From Niabella pedocola (lineage in GTDB: Bacteria > Bacteroidota > Bacteroidia > Chitinophagales > Chitinophagaceae): a stretch of DNA of 64,000 nt. The DNA is taken from contig NZ_JAJNEC010000004.1 in NCBI RefSeq assembly GCF_021044425.1, positions 372,001 through 436,000 on the forward strand. The letters are read 5' to 3'. This document shows positions 8,470-16,913 of this stretch, in pieces; the first letter of the stretch is position 1; the number at the start of each line of letters is the position of its first letter. The notes below the pieces were generated by a model, which had not been told where the DNA came from, did not search any database, and saw only the letters and a program-made list of their open reading frames with translations. The position numbers were made by a program, and so were the translations under genes.

Positions 8470-10119
8470 ATGTTACCAACCCAAAATCCGTCCAAAACCA
8501 AGAGCTGGAAAAAATTAGCCGCGCATGCAGCAACCATGAAACAAGTGCATATGCGGGATCTGTTTGCAGCCGATGCGCAACGTTTTCAAAAATATTCGCT
8601 TCGTCATGAAGACCTTCTTTTTGATTATTCCAAGAACCGGATCACCGACCAAACGCTTCAACTACTGACGCAACTGGCAGCCGAAACGCATTTGCAGGAT
8701 GCCATCCGTGCCATGTTTTCCGGAGCGGTCATTAATCAAACCGAACAACGGTCCGTACTGCATATTGCGTTGCGGTATTTTGGAAAGGATGCTATCCTAA
8801 GCAACGGTGAAAATGTAATGCCGGCGGTGCGTAAAGTGCAACAAAAAATGAAGCGCTTTTGCGAAGCAGTGCATAGCGGTGCGCATGTGGGGTATACCGG
8901 TAAAAAAATCAAATCCATTGTGAACATCGGTATCGGAGGCAGCGACCTGGGGCCTTTTATGGTTACTGAAGCGCTGAAGCCTTATACGGTAAAAGGTATC
9001 GAAGCTTATTTCGTTTCCAATGTAGACGGAACCCAGATCACTGAAGTTCTCAAAAAAGTAAATCCAGAAACCACACTTTTTCTGATCGCCTCAAAAACCT
9101 TTACCACCCAGGAAACCATGACCAATGCGCATACGGCCAGAGACTGGTTCTTAAAAAAGGCCAAAGACATCAGGCAGGTATCCAAACATTTCGCAGCCCT
9201 GAGTACCAATGAAAAAGAAGTAAAAAAATTCGGTATCGATACGAAGAATATGTTTGAGTTCTGGGATTGGGTAGGCGGCCGTTATTCCCTATGGTCTGCC
9301 ATCGGTTTATCCATTGCCCTCACTATTGGTTACAACCATTTTGAGGAACTTTTAAAAGGCGCCTACAATATCGACGAACATTTTAAAACCGCACCCTTCG
9401 AACAGAATATTCCCGTAATTATGGCCCTTACGGGGCTTTGGTATACCGACTTTTTCGACGCGCAAACAGAAGCCATCCTGCCCTATGACCAGTACCTGCA
9501 CCGCTTTCCTGCTTATTTTCAGCAAGGCAATATGGAAAGCAACGGGAAAAGTGTGGATCGCAACGGGAAAAGAGTAACCTATCCAACCGGCCCGGTGATC
9601 TGGGGTGAACCCGGCACCAACGGACAACATGCCTTTTACCAGCTCATACACCAGGGTACACCCCTGATCCCCTGTGATTTCATAGCGCCGGCGCAAACCC
9701 ATAACCCGGTAGGCGATCACCATCAAAAATTATTGAGCAATTTCTTTGCACAAACCGAAGCCCTCATGAACGGGAAAACCCTGAGAGAAGTAAAAGACGA
9801 ATTAAAAAAATCAGGTCTTTCAAAAACCGAAATCGACCGCCTGGCTCCCTTTAAGGTTTTTGAAGGCAATAAACCAACCAATTCATTTCTGGTAAAAATG
9901 ATCACGCCTTATACGCTGGGACAGCTGATTGCGTTATATGAACACAAGATCTTTGTACAGGGCGTGATCTGGAACATTTACAGTTTTGATCAGTGGGGTG
10001 TGGAACTGGGAAAACAACTGGCCAATAAGATCCTGCCGGCCCTTGAAGGAGACGCACCGGTTACGGGACACGACAGCAGTACCTCCGGTTTGATCAATGC
10101 ATACAAAAAAATGCGTTGA
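8470..10119 (+). CDS. pgi: Glucose-6-phosphate isomerase
   Basis: Full-length enzyme of 549 residues for the glucose-6-phosphate to fructose-6-phosphate step of glycolysis. Family motifs are visible: IGIGGSDLGPFMV near residues 154-166, SKTFTTQETM near 208-217, the signature WVGGRYSLWSAIGL near 267-280, and the C-terminal SFDQWGVELGK. The catalytic Glu lies in MESNGKSV near 357. The ATG at 8470 begins MLPTQNPSKTKSW; the family usually starts with a short tail then W-K-x-L. It follows the threonine aldolase closely. Confidence 0.97.
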   Translation: MLPTQNPSKTKSWKKLAAHAATMKQVHMRDLFAADAQRFQKYSLRHEDLLFDYSKNRITDQTLQLLTQLAAETHLQDAIRAMFSGAVINQTEQRSVLHIALRYFGKDAILSNGENVMPAVRKVQQKMKRFCEAVHSGAHVGYTGKKIKSIVNIGIGGSDLGPFMVTEALKPYTVKGIEAYFVSNVDGTQITEVLKKVNPETTLFLIASKTFTTQETMTNAHTARDWFLKKAKDIRQVSKHFAALSTNEKEVKKFGIDTKNMFEFWDWVGGRYSLWSAIGLSIALTIGYNHFEELLKGAYNIDEHFKTAPFEQNIPVIMALTGLWYTDFFDAQTEAILPYDQYLHRFPAYFQQGNMESNGKSVDRNGKRVTYPTGPVIWGEPGTNGQHAFYQLIHQGTPLIPCDFIAPAQTHNPVGDHHQKLLSNFFAQTEALMNGKTLREVKDELKKSGLSKTEIDRLAPFKVFEGNKPTNSFLVKMITPYTLGQLIALYEHKIFVQGVIWNIYSFDQWGVELGKQLANKILPALEGDAPVTGHDSSTSGLINAYKKMR

Positions 10120-10181
10120 TGACCGGAACCCCTGCACACTGTTTTTTATACCGCAAAGGGAATTATGGAGCGTAAAAAGGT

Positions 10182-10189
10182 TATATTTG
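10182..10189 (+). promoter_or_regulatory. Putative -7 box upstream of the DUF151 gene
   Basis: TATATTTG fits TAnnTTTG and lies 36 bases before the ATG at 10226, which leaves room for a short leader. No clear -33 TTG is present. Confidence 0.4.
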
Positions 10190-10225
10190 TCGGCTAAATA
10201 CCCCGTATTTAAGAATTGGTGATAT

Positions 10226-10822
10226 ATGAAAAAAATCGAGTTAGAAATTGTGGCCTTATCACACAGCATTACGCAAACCCATTCCTATGCCGTTGTGCTG
10301 GGTGAAGTAAATGGGTTACGGCGTTTGCCGATAGTGATTGGCGGGTTCGAGGCGCAGGCCATTGCGGTAGCCCTTGAAAAAATGAACCCCAGCCGGCCAC
10401 TGACTCATGACCTGATGAAAAACTTCCTGGTGGCCTTTAATATCGACCTGCACGAGATCATCATCTCCGACCTGCAGGAAGGGATCTTTTTTAGCAAGCT
10501 TATTTGTTCATCCGATCATGATACGGTAGAGATCGACAGCCGCACTTCCGACGCCATTGCGCTGGCCGTCCGTTTCGGATGCCCCATTTATACGTATGAA
10601 CACATACTGGAAACCGCGGGTATTGTGATGGACGAGAAAGGAGAACCCAAGGCAACAAAGGAAGAAGCCGTTGGTGGTACCACCAGCGAGCCGTCGAGGG
10701 ATGATCTGAAAACCCTCACCCTTGAGGAGCTCAATACCATGCTGAATGAGGTATTGGAAAATGAAGATTATATCCGGGCCATTGCGATACGGGATGAGAT
10801 CAATAGCCGGACTCAAAAATAG
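10226..10822 (+). CDS. Bifunctional nuclease family protein (DUF151) with UVR-like tail
   Basis: Protein of 198 residues. Residues 1-135 form a DUF151 domain: RRLPIVIGGFEAQAIAVALE then PSRPLTHDL, and later SRTSDAIALAVRFGCPIY. The C-terminal 40 residues (TLEELNTMLNEVLENEDYIRAIAIRDEI) match the UVR motif of UvrB/UvrC. DUF151 proteins have been linked to DNA/RNA cleavage and stress responses, but the cellular role is not settled. The charged linker in between looks disordered. The ispE gene follows after 32 bases. Confidence 0.9.
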   Translation: MKKIELEIVALSHSITQTHSYAVVLGEVNGLRRLPIVIGGFEAQAIAVALEKMNPSRPLTHDLMKNFLVAFNIDLHEIIISDLQEGIFFSKLICSSDHDTVEIDSRTSDAIALAVRFGCPIYTYEHILETAGIVMDEKGEPKATKEEAVGGTTSEPSRDDLKTLTLEELNTMLNEVLENEDYIRAIAIRDEINSRTQK

Positions 10823-10854
10823 CCGGGCCGTTTTACTATCTAATACGCCGTGAC

Positions 10855-11682
10855 GTGGTATTCTTCTCCAACTGCAAAATAAATCTGGGCTTACACATAA
10901 CAGCCAAGCGTGCTGACGGGTTTCACGACCTTGAAACGGTCTTTTATCCCCTCCCGCTCTATGATGTGCTGGAGCTGATGCCCGCTGATGAAACCACCTT
11001 GCAACTATACGGGTTACCCATCCCCGGCAACAAGGATCATAACATTGTATGGAAGGCCTGGCAACTGTTAAAGCAGGACCTGCCCAACCTTCCGCCCGTA
11101 GGCTTTCACCTGTTAAAAAATATTCCGGCGGGTGCCGGGCTGGGAGCCGGAAGTGCCAACGGAGCTACAGCGTTGATGGCGCTAAACCGTTTTTTTGACC
11201 TGCAATTATCCCAAAAACAATTATTAAAATACGCATTGCACCTGGGCAGTGATTGCCCGTTCTTTATTCTCAACAGCCCCTGCCATGCTACCGGGCGGGG
11301 CGAAGTGCTAAACCCCATTTCATTGAACCTCGCGGAGTATTACCTGGCAGTGGTGAACCCCGGCGTGCACATCAGTACACCCTGGGCTTTTAGCCGTATT
11401 ACCCCCGCCCCTCCTGTTCATTCCCTGGAAACCATTACAGACCGTACTCCTTCCCAATGGGAGCAATGGATCACTAATGATTTTGAGCGGCTGGTATTTG
11501 AAGCATATCCGGAAGTGCATGCGATCAAAACCCGGTTGCTGGCCATGGGCGCTGTTTTTGCTGCAATGACGGGTACCGGCAGTACGGTATTCGGCTTGTT
11601 CAAACACCGGCCGGACCGCATCACGTTCCCGGAAACATATTTTGTCAAGTGCCTTTCCCTGGCGGAGCCATTGTGTCGTTAG
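10855..11682 (+). CDS. ispE: 4-(cytidine 5'-diphospho)-2-C-methyl-D-erythritol kinase
   Basis: GHMP kinase of 275 residues in the non-mevalonate isoprenoid pathway. Motifs: CKINLGLHITAKRADGFHDLETVFYP at the N-terminus, the ATP loop PAGAGLGAGSANGATAL near residues 90-106, DCPFF near 137, and the C-terminal glycine motif MTGTGSTVFGLF. No ATG lies in a suitable place; the GTG at 10855 gives MVFFSNCKINLG, the normal start, so a GTG start is chosen. The previous gene ends 32 bases upstream and co-transcription is likely. Confidence 0.95.
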   Translation: MVFFSNCKINLGLHITAKRADGFHDLETVFYPLPLYDVLELMPADETTLQLYGLPIPGNKDHNIVWKAWQLLKQDLPNLPPVGFHLLKNIPAGAGLGAGSANGATALMALNRFFDLQLSQKQLLKYALHLGSDCPFFILNSPCHATGRGEVLNPISLNLAEYYLAVVNPGVHISTPWAFSRITPAPPVHSLETITDRTPSQWEQWITNDFERLVFEAYPEVHAIKTRLLAMGAVFAAMTGTGSTVFGLFKHRPDRITFPETYFVKCLSLAEPLCR

Positions 11683-12023
11683 AACCGGCGATTTTTCAGC
11701 ATCCGGATCGTTTCCAACGCAGGATGTCCAATCCCCATTACCAATTTTTCAATGCATCCTGAGCACTGCATTTTCAGATCTTCAACTTTTCAAATTCTGA
11801 TACTCATCAAAATTTTTTGTTACTCCCGGATCTTTAATGGATCATTTTTTGTATCTTGCGGCTATGCTTATAGCAGGTATTCGCCAACTTCCTTTTTTGC
11901 GACAGCATCTTGATCTGTTGAACCACTGACATCTGTTGGGGTATTAAGCCGGTTCTGTTCCCGGTATGTTCTCTTGGTGATCGTATTCCTTATTTTTTAT
12001 TTCTAATCTCTAATTTTCTGTTT
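11683..12023. other. 341-base gap before ornithine aminotransferase
   Basis: No clear gene. A 21-codon frame at 11864-11929 (MLIAGIRQLPFLRQHLDLLNH) could be a leader peptide, but it has only two arginines and no strong attenuator stem after it. TAATTTTC at 12011-12018, one base off the -7 consensus, lies 5 bases before the ATG at 12024. Confidence 0.4.
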
Positions 12024-13256
12024 ATGTCTGCAATTGCTCAAAATACAGGTAGTTATTTTATGGACCTGGAGGAAGTGTATGGTGCGCACAATTATCATCC
12101 GCTTCCCGTTGTATTATCCAAAGGAAAAGGTGTTTTTGTATGGGATGTGGATAACAACCGCTATTATGATTTCCTAAGCGGTTATTCCGCCGTAAACCAG
12201 GGGCATTGCCATCCCCGCATTGTTGCCGCCTTTGTAGAACAGGCCCAGCAGCTAACCCTTACCAGCCGTGCTTTTTATAATGATAAACTGGGCGATTTTG
12301 AAAAATACATTACTACATTATTGGGTTATGATAAGGTGCTGCCCATGAATACCGGTGTTGAGGCGGTGGAAACAGGCATCAAGCTTTGCAGAAAATGGGC
12401 CTATGAAGTAAAGGGCATTCCTGAAAACGAAGCAGTGATCATTGTATGTGAGCAAAATTTTCATGGAAGAACCACTACGGTCATTTCCTTTAGCAGCGAT
12501 CCTTCGTCAAAGGAGCACTTTGGTCCCTTTACCGATGGTTTTCTGAAGATCCCTTATAACGACCTCGCCGCATTGGCCCAGGCGCTTAAACAAAAAAACA
12601 TTGCCGGTTTCCTCGTAGAACCCATACAGGGAGAAGCCGGCGTTGTTGTTCCGGATGAAGGATACCTGTCTACCGCAAAACAGCTTTGCGAAGAAGCCGG
12701 TGTATTGTTTATTGCGGATGAAATACAAACCGGCCTCTGCCGTACAGGACATCTGCTGGCCTGCGACGCGGAGCAGGTAAAGCCCGATATCGTATTGCTG
12801 GGAAAAGCATTGAGCGGTGGCATGATGCCCGTGAGCGCAGTACTGGCCAATAACGAAATCATGTTAACCATCAAACCCGGAGAACATGGTTCCACCTACG
12901 GCGGCAATCCGCTGGCAGCAGTTACAGCCATAGCCTCCCTGCAGGTACTCATCGATGAAGATATGGCCGGCAACGCCCTGGAACTGGGTGCTTTTTTCCG
13001 CCAACAGCTCCAGGATCTTTCCTCTCCGCATATACGCACGGTGCGGGGAAAAGGCCTGTTAAATGCCATTGAAATAAACGCAGAAAATCCTGAAGCCGCC
13101 TGGAACCTGTGCCTGGAAATGAAGAAAAACGGGTTACTTGCAAAACCCACGCATGGAGATAAGATCCGGTTTGCGCCTCCCCTTTGCATTACAAAAGTGC
13201 AGCTGGAAGAAGCTATTGAAATCATTCGCCGTTCATTAAACTGCCTCAATGCCTAA
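12024..13256 (+). CDS. rocD: Ornithine--oxo-acid transaminase
   Basis: Class-III aminotransferase of 410 residues that converts ornithine and 2-oxoglutarate to glutamate semialdehyde and glutamate. The N-terminal YGAHNYHPLPVVLSKGKG segment is diagnostic of ornithine aminotransferases. The cofactor aspartate is in ADEIQTG (D232), and the pyridoxal-phosphate lysine is K261 in LLGKALSGG. EHGSTYGGNPLA near residue 292 is also as expected. The start of the following membrane-protein gene overlaps its 3' end by 8 bases, which points to coupled translation. Confidence 0.96.
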   Translation: MSAIAQNTGSYFMDLEEVYGAHNYHPLPVVLSKGKGVFVWDVDNNRYYDFLSGYSAVNQGHCHPRIVAAFVEQAQQLTLTSRAFYNDKLGDFEKYITTLLGYDKVLPMNTGVEAVETGIKLCRKWAYEVKGIPENEAVIIVCEQNFHGRTTTVISFSSDPSSKEHFGPFTDGFLKIPYNDLAALAQALKQKNIAGFLVEPIQGEAGVVVPDEGYLSTAKQLCEEAGVLFIADEIQTGLCRTGHLLACDAEQVKPDIVLLGKALSGGMMPVSAVLANNEIMLTIKPGEHGSTYGGNPLAAVTAIASLQVLIDEDMAGNALELGAFFRQQLQDLSSPHIRTVRGKGLLNAIEINAENPEAAWNLCLEMKKNGLLAKPTHGDKIRFAPPLCITKVQLEEAIEIIRRSLNCLNA

Positions 13257-13848
13257 AATACCTACGCATTATTTTTCCTCAGTGCTGATCGGAATTATCG
13301 ACGGTATTATTATTCCGCTTACCGTGTTTTGTTTTCTTACCGGTTTGGGTCACGCCACTGCGGAAGCATGGACTTATACTGCATATACGGCGTTGGCCAC
13401 CGCCATTTTAATGGCTGTGGGCGGATTTTTTACACGGCGGGAAGAACTGTCGCATACGCACGACAAACGGATCCTGAACGTTTATAAAGGGCTCGATGTG
13501 GCGGATCATATTAAAGAAGACCTTATTAAGGATGCGCAGCGGGAAAGCGACGAGTGGAAAACGGAATGGCGTCAGAGGGGCACACCCGACGAGCCGTTGC
13601 CCCCCTTTAGTTATGCGCTATCCATTTTTACGGGCTGTATCGCCGGCGGACTTTTAGTTCTCTTTAACGCCCAACGACAGCTTTTACCCGCTTATACATT
13701 TTTCCTGGTTCCCGCAATGGTACTTATTGTAACCGGTTTTCTCAAGTACCGCCTGTTCGGACGACCCATTTGGGGAGGCATCGTTTTAACGGCTGGAGGC
13801 GGTGTTATGGCCGCAGCAGGGGCTTATTGGATCGGTACGCTTATATAA
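13249..13848 (+). CDS. VIT/CCC1-like integral membrane protein
   Basis: Protein of 199 residues with about five membrane segments. The first (LIGIIDGIIIPLTVFCFLTGL) resembles the first helix of VIT1/CCC1 iron or manganese transporters, in which a G-x-x-D-G motif lies in the membrane. A charged hydrophilic loop at about 60-115 (KEDLIKDAQRESDEW) sits where that family has its metal-binding domain. The remaining helices are weaker matches, so this is a family-level guess. It overlaps rocD by 8 bases. Confidence 0.6.
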   Translation: MPKIPTHYFSSVLIGIIDGIIIPLTVFCFLTGLGHATAEAWTYTAYTALATAILMAVGGFFTRREELSHTHDKRILNVYKGLDVADHIKEDLIKDAQRESDEWKTEWRQRGTPDEPLPPFSYALSIFTGCIAGGLLVLFNAQRQLLPAYTFFLVPAMVLIVTGFLKYRLFGRPIWGGIVLTAGGGVMAAAGAYWIGTLI

Positions 13849-13965
13849 TATTAATATTACAGCCCATGGAACCCGTTCCGGAACAATATACTACCGGTCC
13901 TGGTTTCCGGTTATCAGCATTGCGCAAACAGCGTGCAATGCTGAAATTCGAACATAGCTTTTTTC

Positions 13966-14379
13966 CTAGTCTTCCTGTTCCGCGTCCTCCTTTAACTCCA
14001 TCTTTGGAAACAAGATCGTCAGCATCAGGATCACGGCAGCCAGTAATACCAGGTACAGGCCGATCTGTCGTTCGGGGCAGTCGCCCGCCTCGCAACGGCC
14101 AAAAAGAATAAAGTTCCGGATTGCCCAGGCCAGGTTTAATACGCCAAACAGCAGATTCATCCGCTTTGCCCAGAGCCTGGCCACAAAAGTGAGTAACAGG
14201 ATCACTCCTGTCAATATAAAATGATTGTATGCCGGTATTCCATAACGGGTGCCGGTGGTATCTACTCCAGATAATGTAAGCCCTATCGACCGGATCTGGG
14301 ACCAGGGCATAAAACATGCGATCGCAAGAATGATTGCAGCCAGTAATGCCAGCCATTGAGAGCGACTAAGAATTTTCAT
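13966..14379 (-). CDS. Hypothetical four-helix membrane protein
   Basis: 137 residues from the ATG at 14377-14379 (MKILSRSQW). Four hydrophobic segments are visible near residues 8-25, 52-68, 78-95 and 108-126, with two cysteines in RCEAGDC between the last two. The tail KMELKEDAEQED is acidic. No family is recognised. It is convergent with the VIT-like gene and divergent from the sigma-factor gene. An earlier in-frame ATG at 14397 would add only six residues. Confidence 0.65.
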   Translation of the reverse strand: MKILSRSQWLALLAAIILAIACFMPWSQIRSIGLTLSGVDTTGTRYGIPAYNHFILTGVILLLTFVARLWAKRMNLLFGVLNLAWAIRNFILFGRCEAGDCPERQIGLYLVLLAAVILMLTILFPKMELKEDAEQED

Positions 14380-14806
14380 CCTGCAAATAAAGAACAATCG
14401 TTTCTATAAAACAAGAGCGCTCCGTTGAAAAGAGCGCTCTTAAAATTTTATAGGATAAACGGTTGAATGGTCGCGTATTAAAATCAGAAGAGAACTACGC
14501 TGATCTTCCTGACCATGTGATGCAGCAACGGCCTACCCTCTTTATGTAAATATTATGCCAAACTTTAAAAAACAGCTTTTTTTGGTCATAAAAATTTACA
14601 TATCAATACCTTACAATAAAAGAAATACGGCTATCACCGCAATTGATCGGAAAAACGGCACCCACAGTACTGCTTTTTTTAACCCCCGGGATGACAACCA
14701 TGAAACCAGCCCATGCGGGGAGGATATATGTTCCTCAAAACCCCGGGCTGTGGGAAAAAAAAATTATCTTGCAGACATTAAAAAGCCGTTCCGGTTTTTC
14801 ATTCAT
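14380..14806. other. 427-base intergenic region upstream of the sigma factor
   Basis: AT-rich and without a convincing gene. It holds the 10-bp hairpin at 14413-14441. TATCTTGC at 14765-14772, one deletion from the common -7 form TATCTTTGC, lies 34 bases before the proposed TTG start. The frame from 14555 is open, but its translation is low-complexity and unlike sigma factors. Confidence 0.45.
14413..14441. terminator. 10-bp hairpin with AT-rich flanks
   Basis: AAGAGCGCTC at 14413-14422 pairs perfectly with GAGCGCTCTT at 14432-14441 around a 9-base loop, followed by AAAATTTT. It lies between two divergent genes, about 560 bases beyond the last plus-strand gene. A terminator is possible, but it could also be a 5' leader hairpin or a binding site. 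Confidence 0.4.
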
Positions 14807-15382
14807 TTGAGTAAAATCATCAGCATACCTGTAGCCGCAGCAGCCACTGATGCGGAGCTTCTGGATCAGTTTAAACTGAAAGGAGATTCCGAGGCTTTGG
14901 CGCATTTGTACCTGAGATACAGCGACTTAATTTATGGGGTTTGTTTGAAGTACCTGGAAGATGCTGAGGATGCGAAAGATGCCGTTATGAACATTTATGA
15001 AGCGTTGGGAGAAAAATTGCAGCGGCATGAGGTTCAGAACTTTAAAAGCTGGCTCTATGTACTGGCCAAGAATCATTGCCTGATGGAGCTGAGAGCCGCT
15101 AAAAAAAATATAACGGTAAATTTGGATACGCAGCTTGTGCAATCGGGCGATTTTTCGCATCTGGATGGTATCATTGAAAAGGAAGAAGCTTTTAAAAAGC
15201 TCGAAAAATGTATGGAATCGCTTCCGATGGAGCAGGAAAAAACGATCCGGCTGTTTTATTATGACAATAAATGTTATAATGAAATAGCGGAAACAACAGG
15301 AATGGAATGGAATAAAGTGCGCAGCCTGATCCAGAACGGAAGAAGAAATTTAAAAAACTGTATGGATAAACATGCCAACTGA
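14807..15382 (+). CDS. RNA polymerase sigma factor, sigma-70 family (ECF-like)
   Basis: 191 residues in the proposed reading. Region 2 is visible at about 16-70 (DAELLDQFKLKGDSEALAHLYLRYSDLIYGVCLKYLEDAEDAKDAVMNIYE). Region 4 is at about 130-185 (SLPMEQEKTIRLFYYDNKCYNEIAETTGMEWNKVRSLIQNGRRNLK). No ATG precedes region 2 in frame except one 84 codons upstream whose product has no sigma features. A TTG at 14807 (MSKIISIPVAAAATDAELL) is therefore chosen, with moderate confidence. The downstream membrane gene overlaps its stop by 11 bases, as in sigma/anti-sigma pairs. Confidence 0.88.
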   Translation: MSKIISIPVAAAATDAELLDQFKLKGDSEALAHLYLRYSDLIYGVCLKYLEDAEDAKDAVMNIYEALGEKLQRHEVQNFKSWLYVLAKNHCLMELRAAKKNITVNLDTQLVQSGDFSHLDGIIEKEEAFKKLEKCMESLPMEQEKTIRLFYYDNKCYNEIAETTGMEWNKVRSLIQNGRRNLKNCMDKHAN

Positions 15383-16751
15383 TCCTACATATCAGTACAC
15401 AATTGAAGATATCCGGCGTTATCTCAGCGGCAGTATGTCTCCTGCTGAGATGCACGACATGGAGAAAGCAGCACTGGCAGATCCGTTTCTGGCAGATGCA
15501 CTGGATGGTTACAGAACGGCCCGGCCCGCTGTAGCCGATATACATCTGAATGAGATCCGGAGCCGCATCAGCGGACAAAAAGTTGAACCAGGGCGGCAAA
15601 CCCCGGTTGTGGCGCTGCATAAAACAAAATGGTGGCGCGGTTTGGCTGCGGCTGCGGTTATTGGTATCATGGCCGCCGGCGCCTGGTTTTTTATGCGCCC
15701 GGACAACAGCACTACCAGCCATATCGCAATACAAGATGCGCGGACGGCACCGCCTGCAACCAAAGCCACTGCGGACACGGCTGCGGCTCAGGACGATCAT
15801 TTGAAAGACACCGCAATCGCGATGCAACAGCTTGCCGTAACGGGGCGTGAAAGCCATACATCGAAGCCGCTACCCGCAACTAAAAAAACGGTACCCCCGC
15901 CCGCTGCTCCGGCGCTCCAGGCAGCCGAAGAGCAGATCGCCGCTGCGGATGCAGTCGTTGTTCCTGCTCTGCCCGCAAAAGCAATGGCCAACCTGCCGAA
16001 GGACTCACATTTTTCCGCAAACGCCCGGACTAACAATTCGATGCTCCGCATACGCGGCGTTAGTTCGCTCAAAAAGGCGCCGTCTGAAAACTTAGGGGCG
16101 GGTTGGGAAGGCCCCATCGGTGCTACCGGAAATCTGAGTTTTGTAGCGGCCAAAAACGAGGAGCCCCCCTATTATCTGGGCAAGGTTACAGATACTTCGG
16201 GCATTCCTATTCCCGGAGTAACCATTACCACCTCCCAAAACAAGTCAACCGTCTCCAATGTGGACGGAAGCTTTCGCCTGCCTGCCCAGGACTCGGCCGG
16301 CAGCCTGGCTTTTACAGCCCCTGGTTATAAATATAAAATGCAGCAACTGCTGTCGGGAAAAGTGGCCGGTATCCAGCTGACGAAAACCGATAACGCTTTA
16401 AATGATGTTGTTGTAATCGGTTACGGACAACAAAAAAAACGCGCCGTTATTGGCAGTATCAGCAGTTATAAAGTAGATACCCTTCCTTATAAGGAGTCCC
16501 CCTATCCGCAGGGAGGATGGGATAGTTTTTATAATAATCTCACCAACGAAATGGGGATCAATAAAGGCAACGCTTCAAAGGAGCTACATCTCCGGTTCAC
16601 CGTTGAAAACGGTTTGCCGGAAAAATTCACAGTGGTGAAAACACCGGACGAAGCTACGGCCCAAAAAGCCATCTCCATTATTAAGAAAGGTCCCAAATGG
16701 AAGACCAGTAAGCGAAAAAAGAAAGTGGATGTAAAAATGAAGGTGGATTAG
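15372..16751 (+). CDS. Probable anti-sigma-type membrane protein with rearranged SusC motifs
   Basis: 459 residues. The first 60 form a charged helical domain that could bind the sigma factor encoded just upstream. A membrane helix follows at 88-108 (WWRGLAAAAVIGIMAAGAWFFM), then an Ala/Pro-rich periplasmic stretch. The rest looks like parts of a SusC receptor: SMLRIRGVSS (223-232), a CarboxypepD_reg-like repeat (268-323), LLSGKVAGIQLT (326-337) and NDVVVIGYGQQKKR plus GSISS (344-365). The end (about 380-455) resembles a TonB C-terminal domain (LRFTVENGLPEKF, KGPKW). It overlaps the sigma gene by 11 bases. The anti-sigma role is inferred from position and layout; no zinc-finger motif is seen. 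Confidence 0.7.
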   Translation: MPTDPTYQYTIEDIRRYLSGSMSPAEMHDMEKAALADPFLADALDGYRTARPAVADIHLNEIRSRISGQKVEPGRQTPVVALHKTKWWRGLAAAAVIGIMAAGAWFFMRPDNSTTSHIAIQDARTAPPATKATADTAAAQDDHLKDTAIAMQQLAVTGRESHTSKPLPATKKTVPPPAAPALQAAEEQIAAADAVVVPALPAKAMANLPKDSHFSANARTNNSMLRIRGVSSLKKAPSENLGAGWEGPIGATGNLSFVAAKNEEPPYYLGKVTDTSGIPIPGVTITTSQNKSTVSNVDGSFRLPAQDSAGSLAFTAPGYKYKMQQLLSGKVAGIQLTKTDNALNDVVVIGYGQQKKRAVIGSISSYKVDTLPYKESPYPQGGWDSFYNNLTNEMGINKGNASKELHLRFTVENGLPEKFTVVKTPDEATAQKAISIIKKGPKWKTSKRKKKVDVKMKVD

Positions 16752-16913
16752 CGGTGTATCCGTCAACAGCGCAAGCATTTCCCGGTTTCAACCGGGCGGA
16801 CCATAAGACAACTATCCCGCATCGCTAAACCCCGGATAACGCTTTAACTGCCGGCAGACTTTAAAAAACCGCGATAATTCATTTACATTAGTGGAACAAA
16901 GCATTTTGTTTCT

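Noticed and set aside
15192..15857. Long open frame on the minus strand (about 221 codons)
   Set aside because: It is antisense to the sigma/membrane-protein pair, has arginine-, cysteine- and proline-rich shadow composition and no domain.
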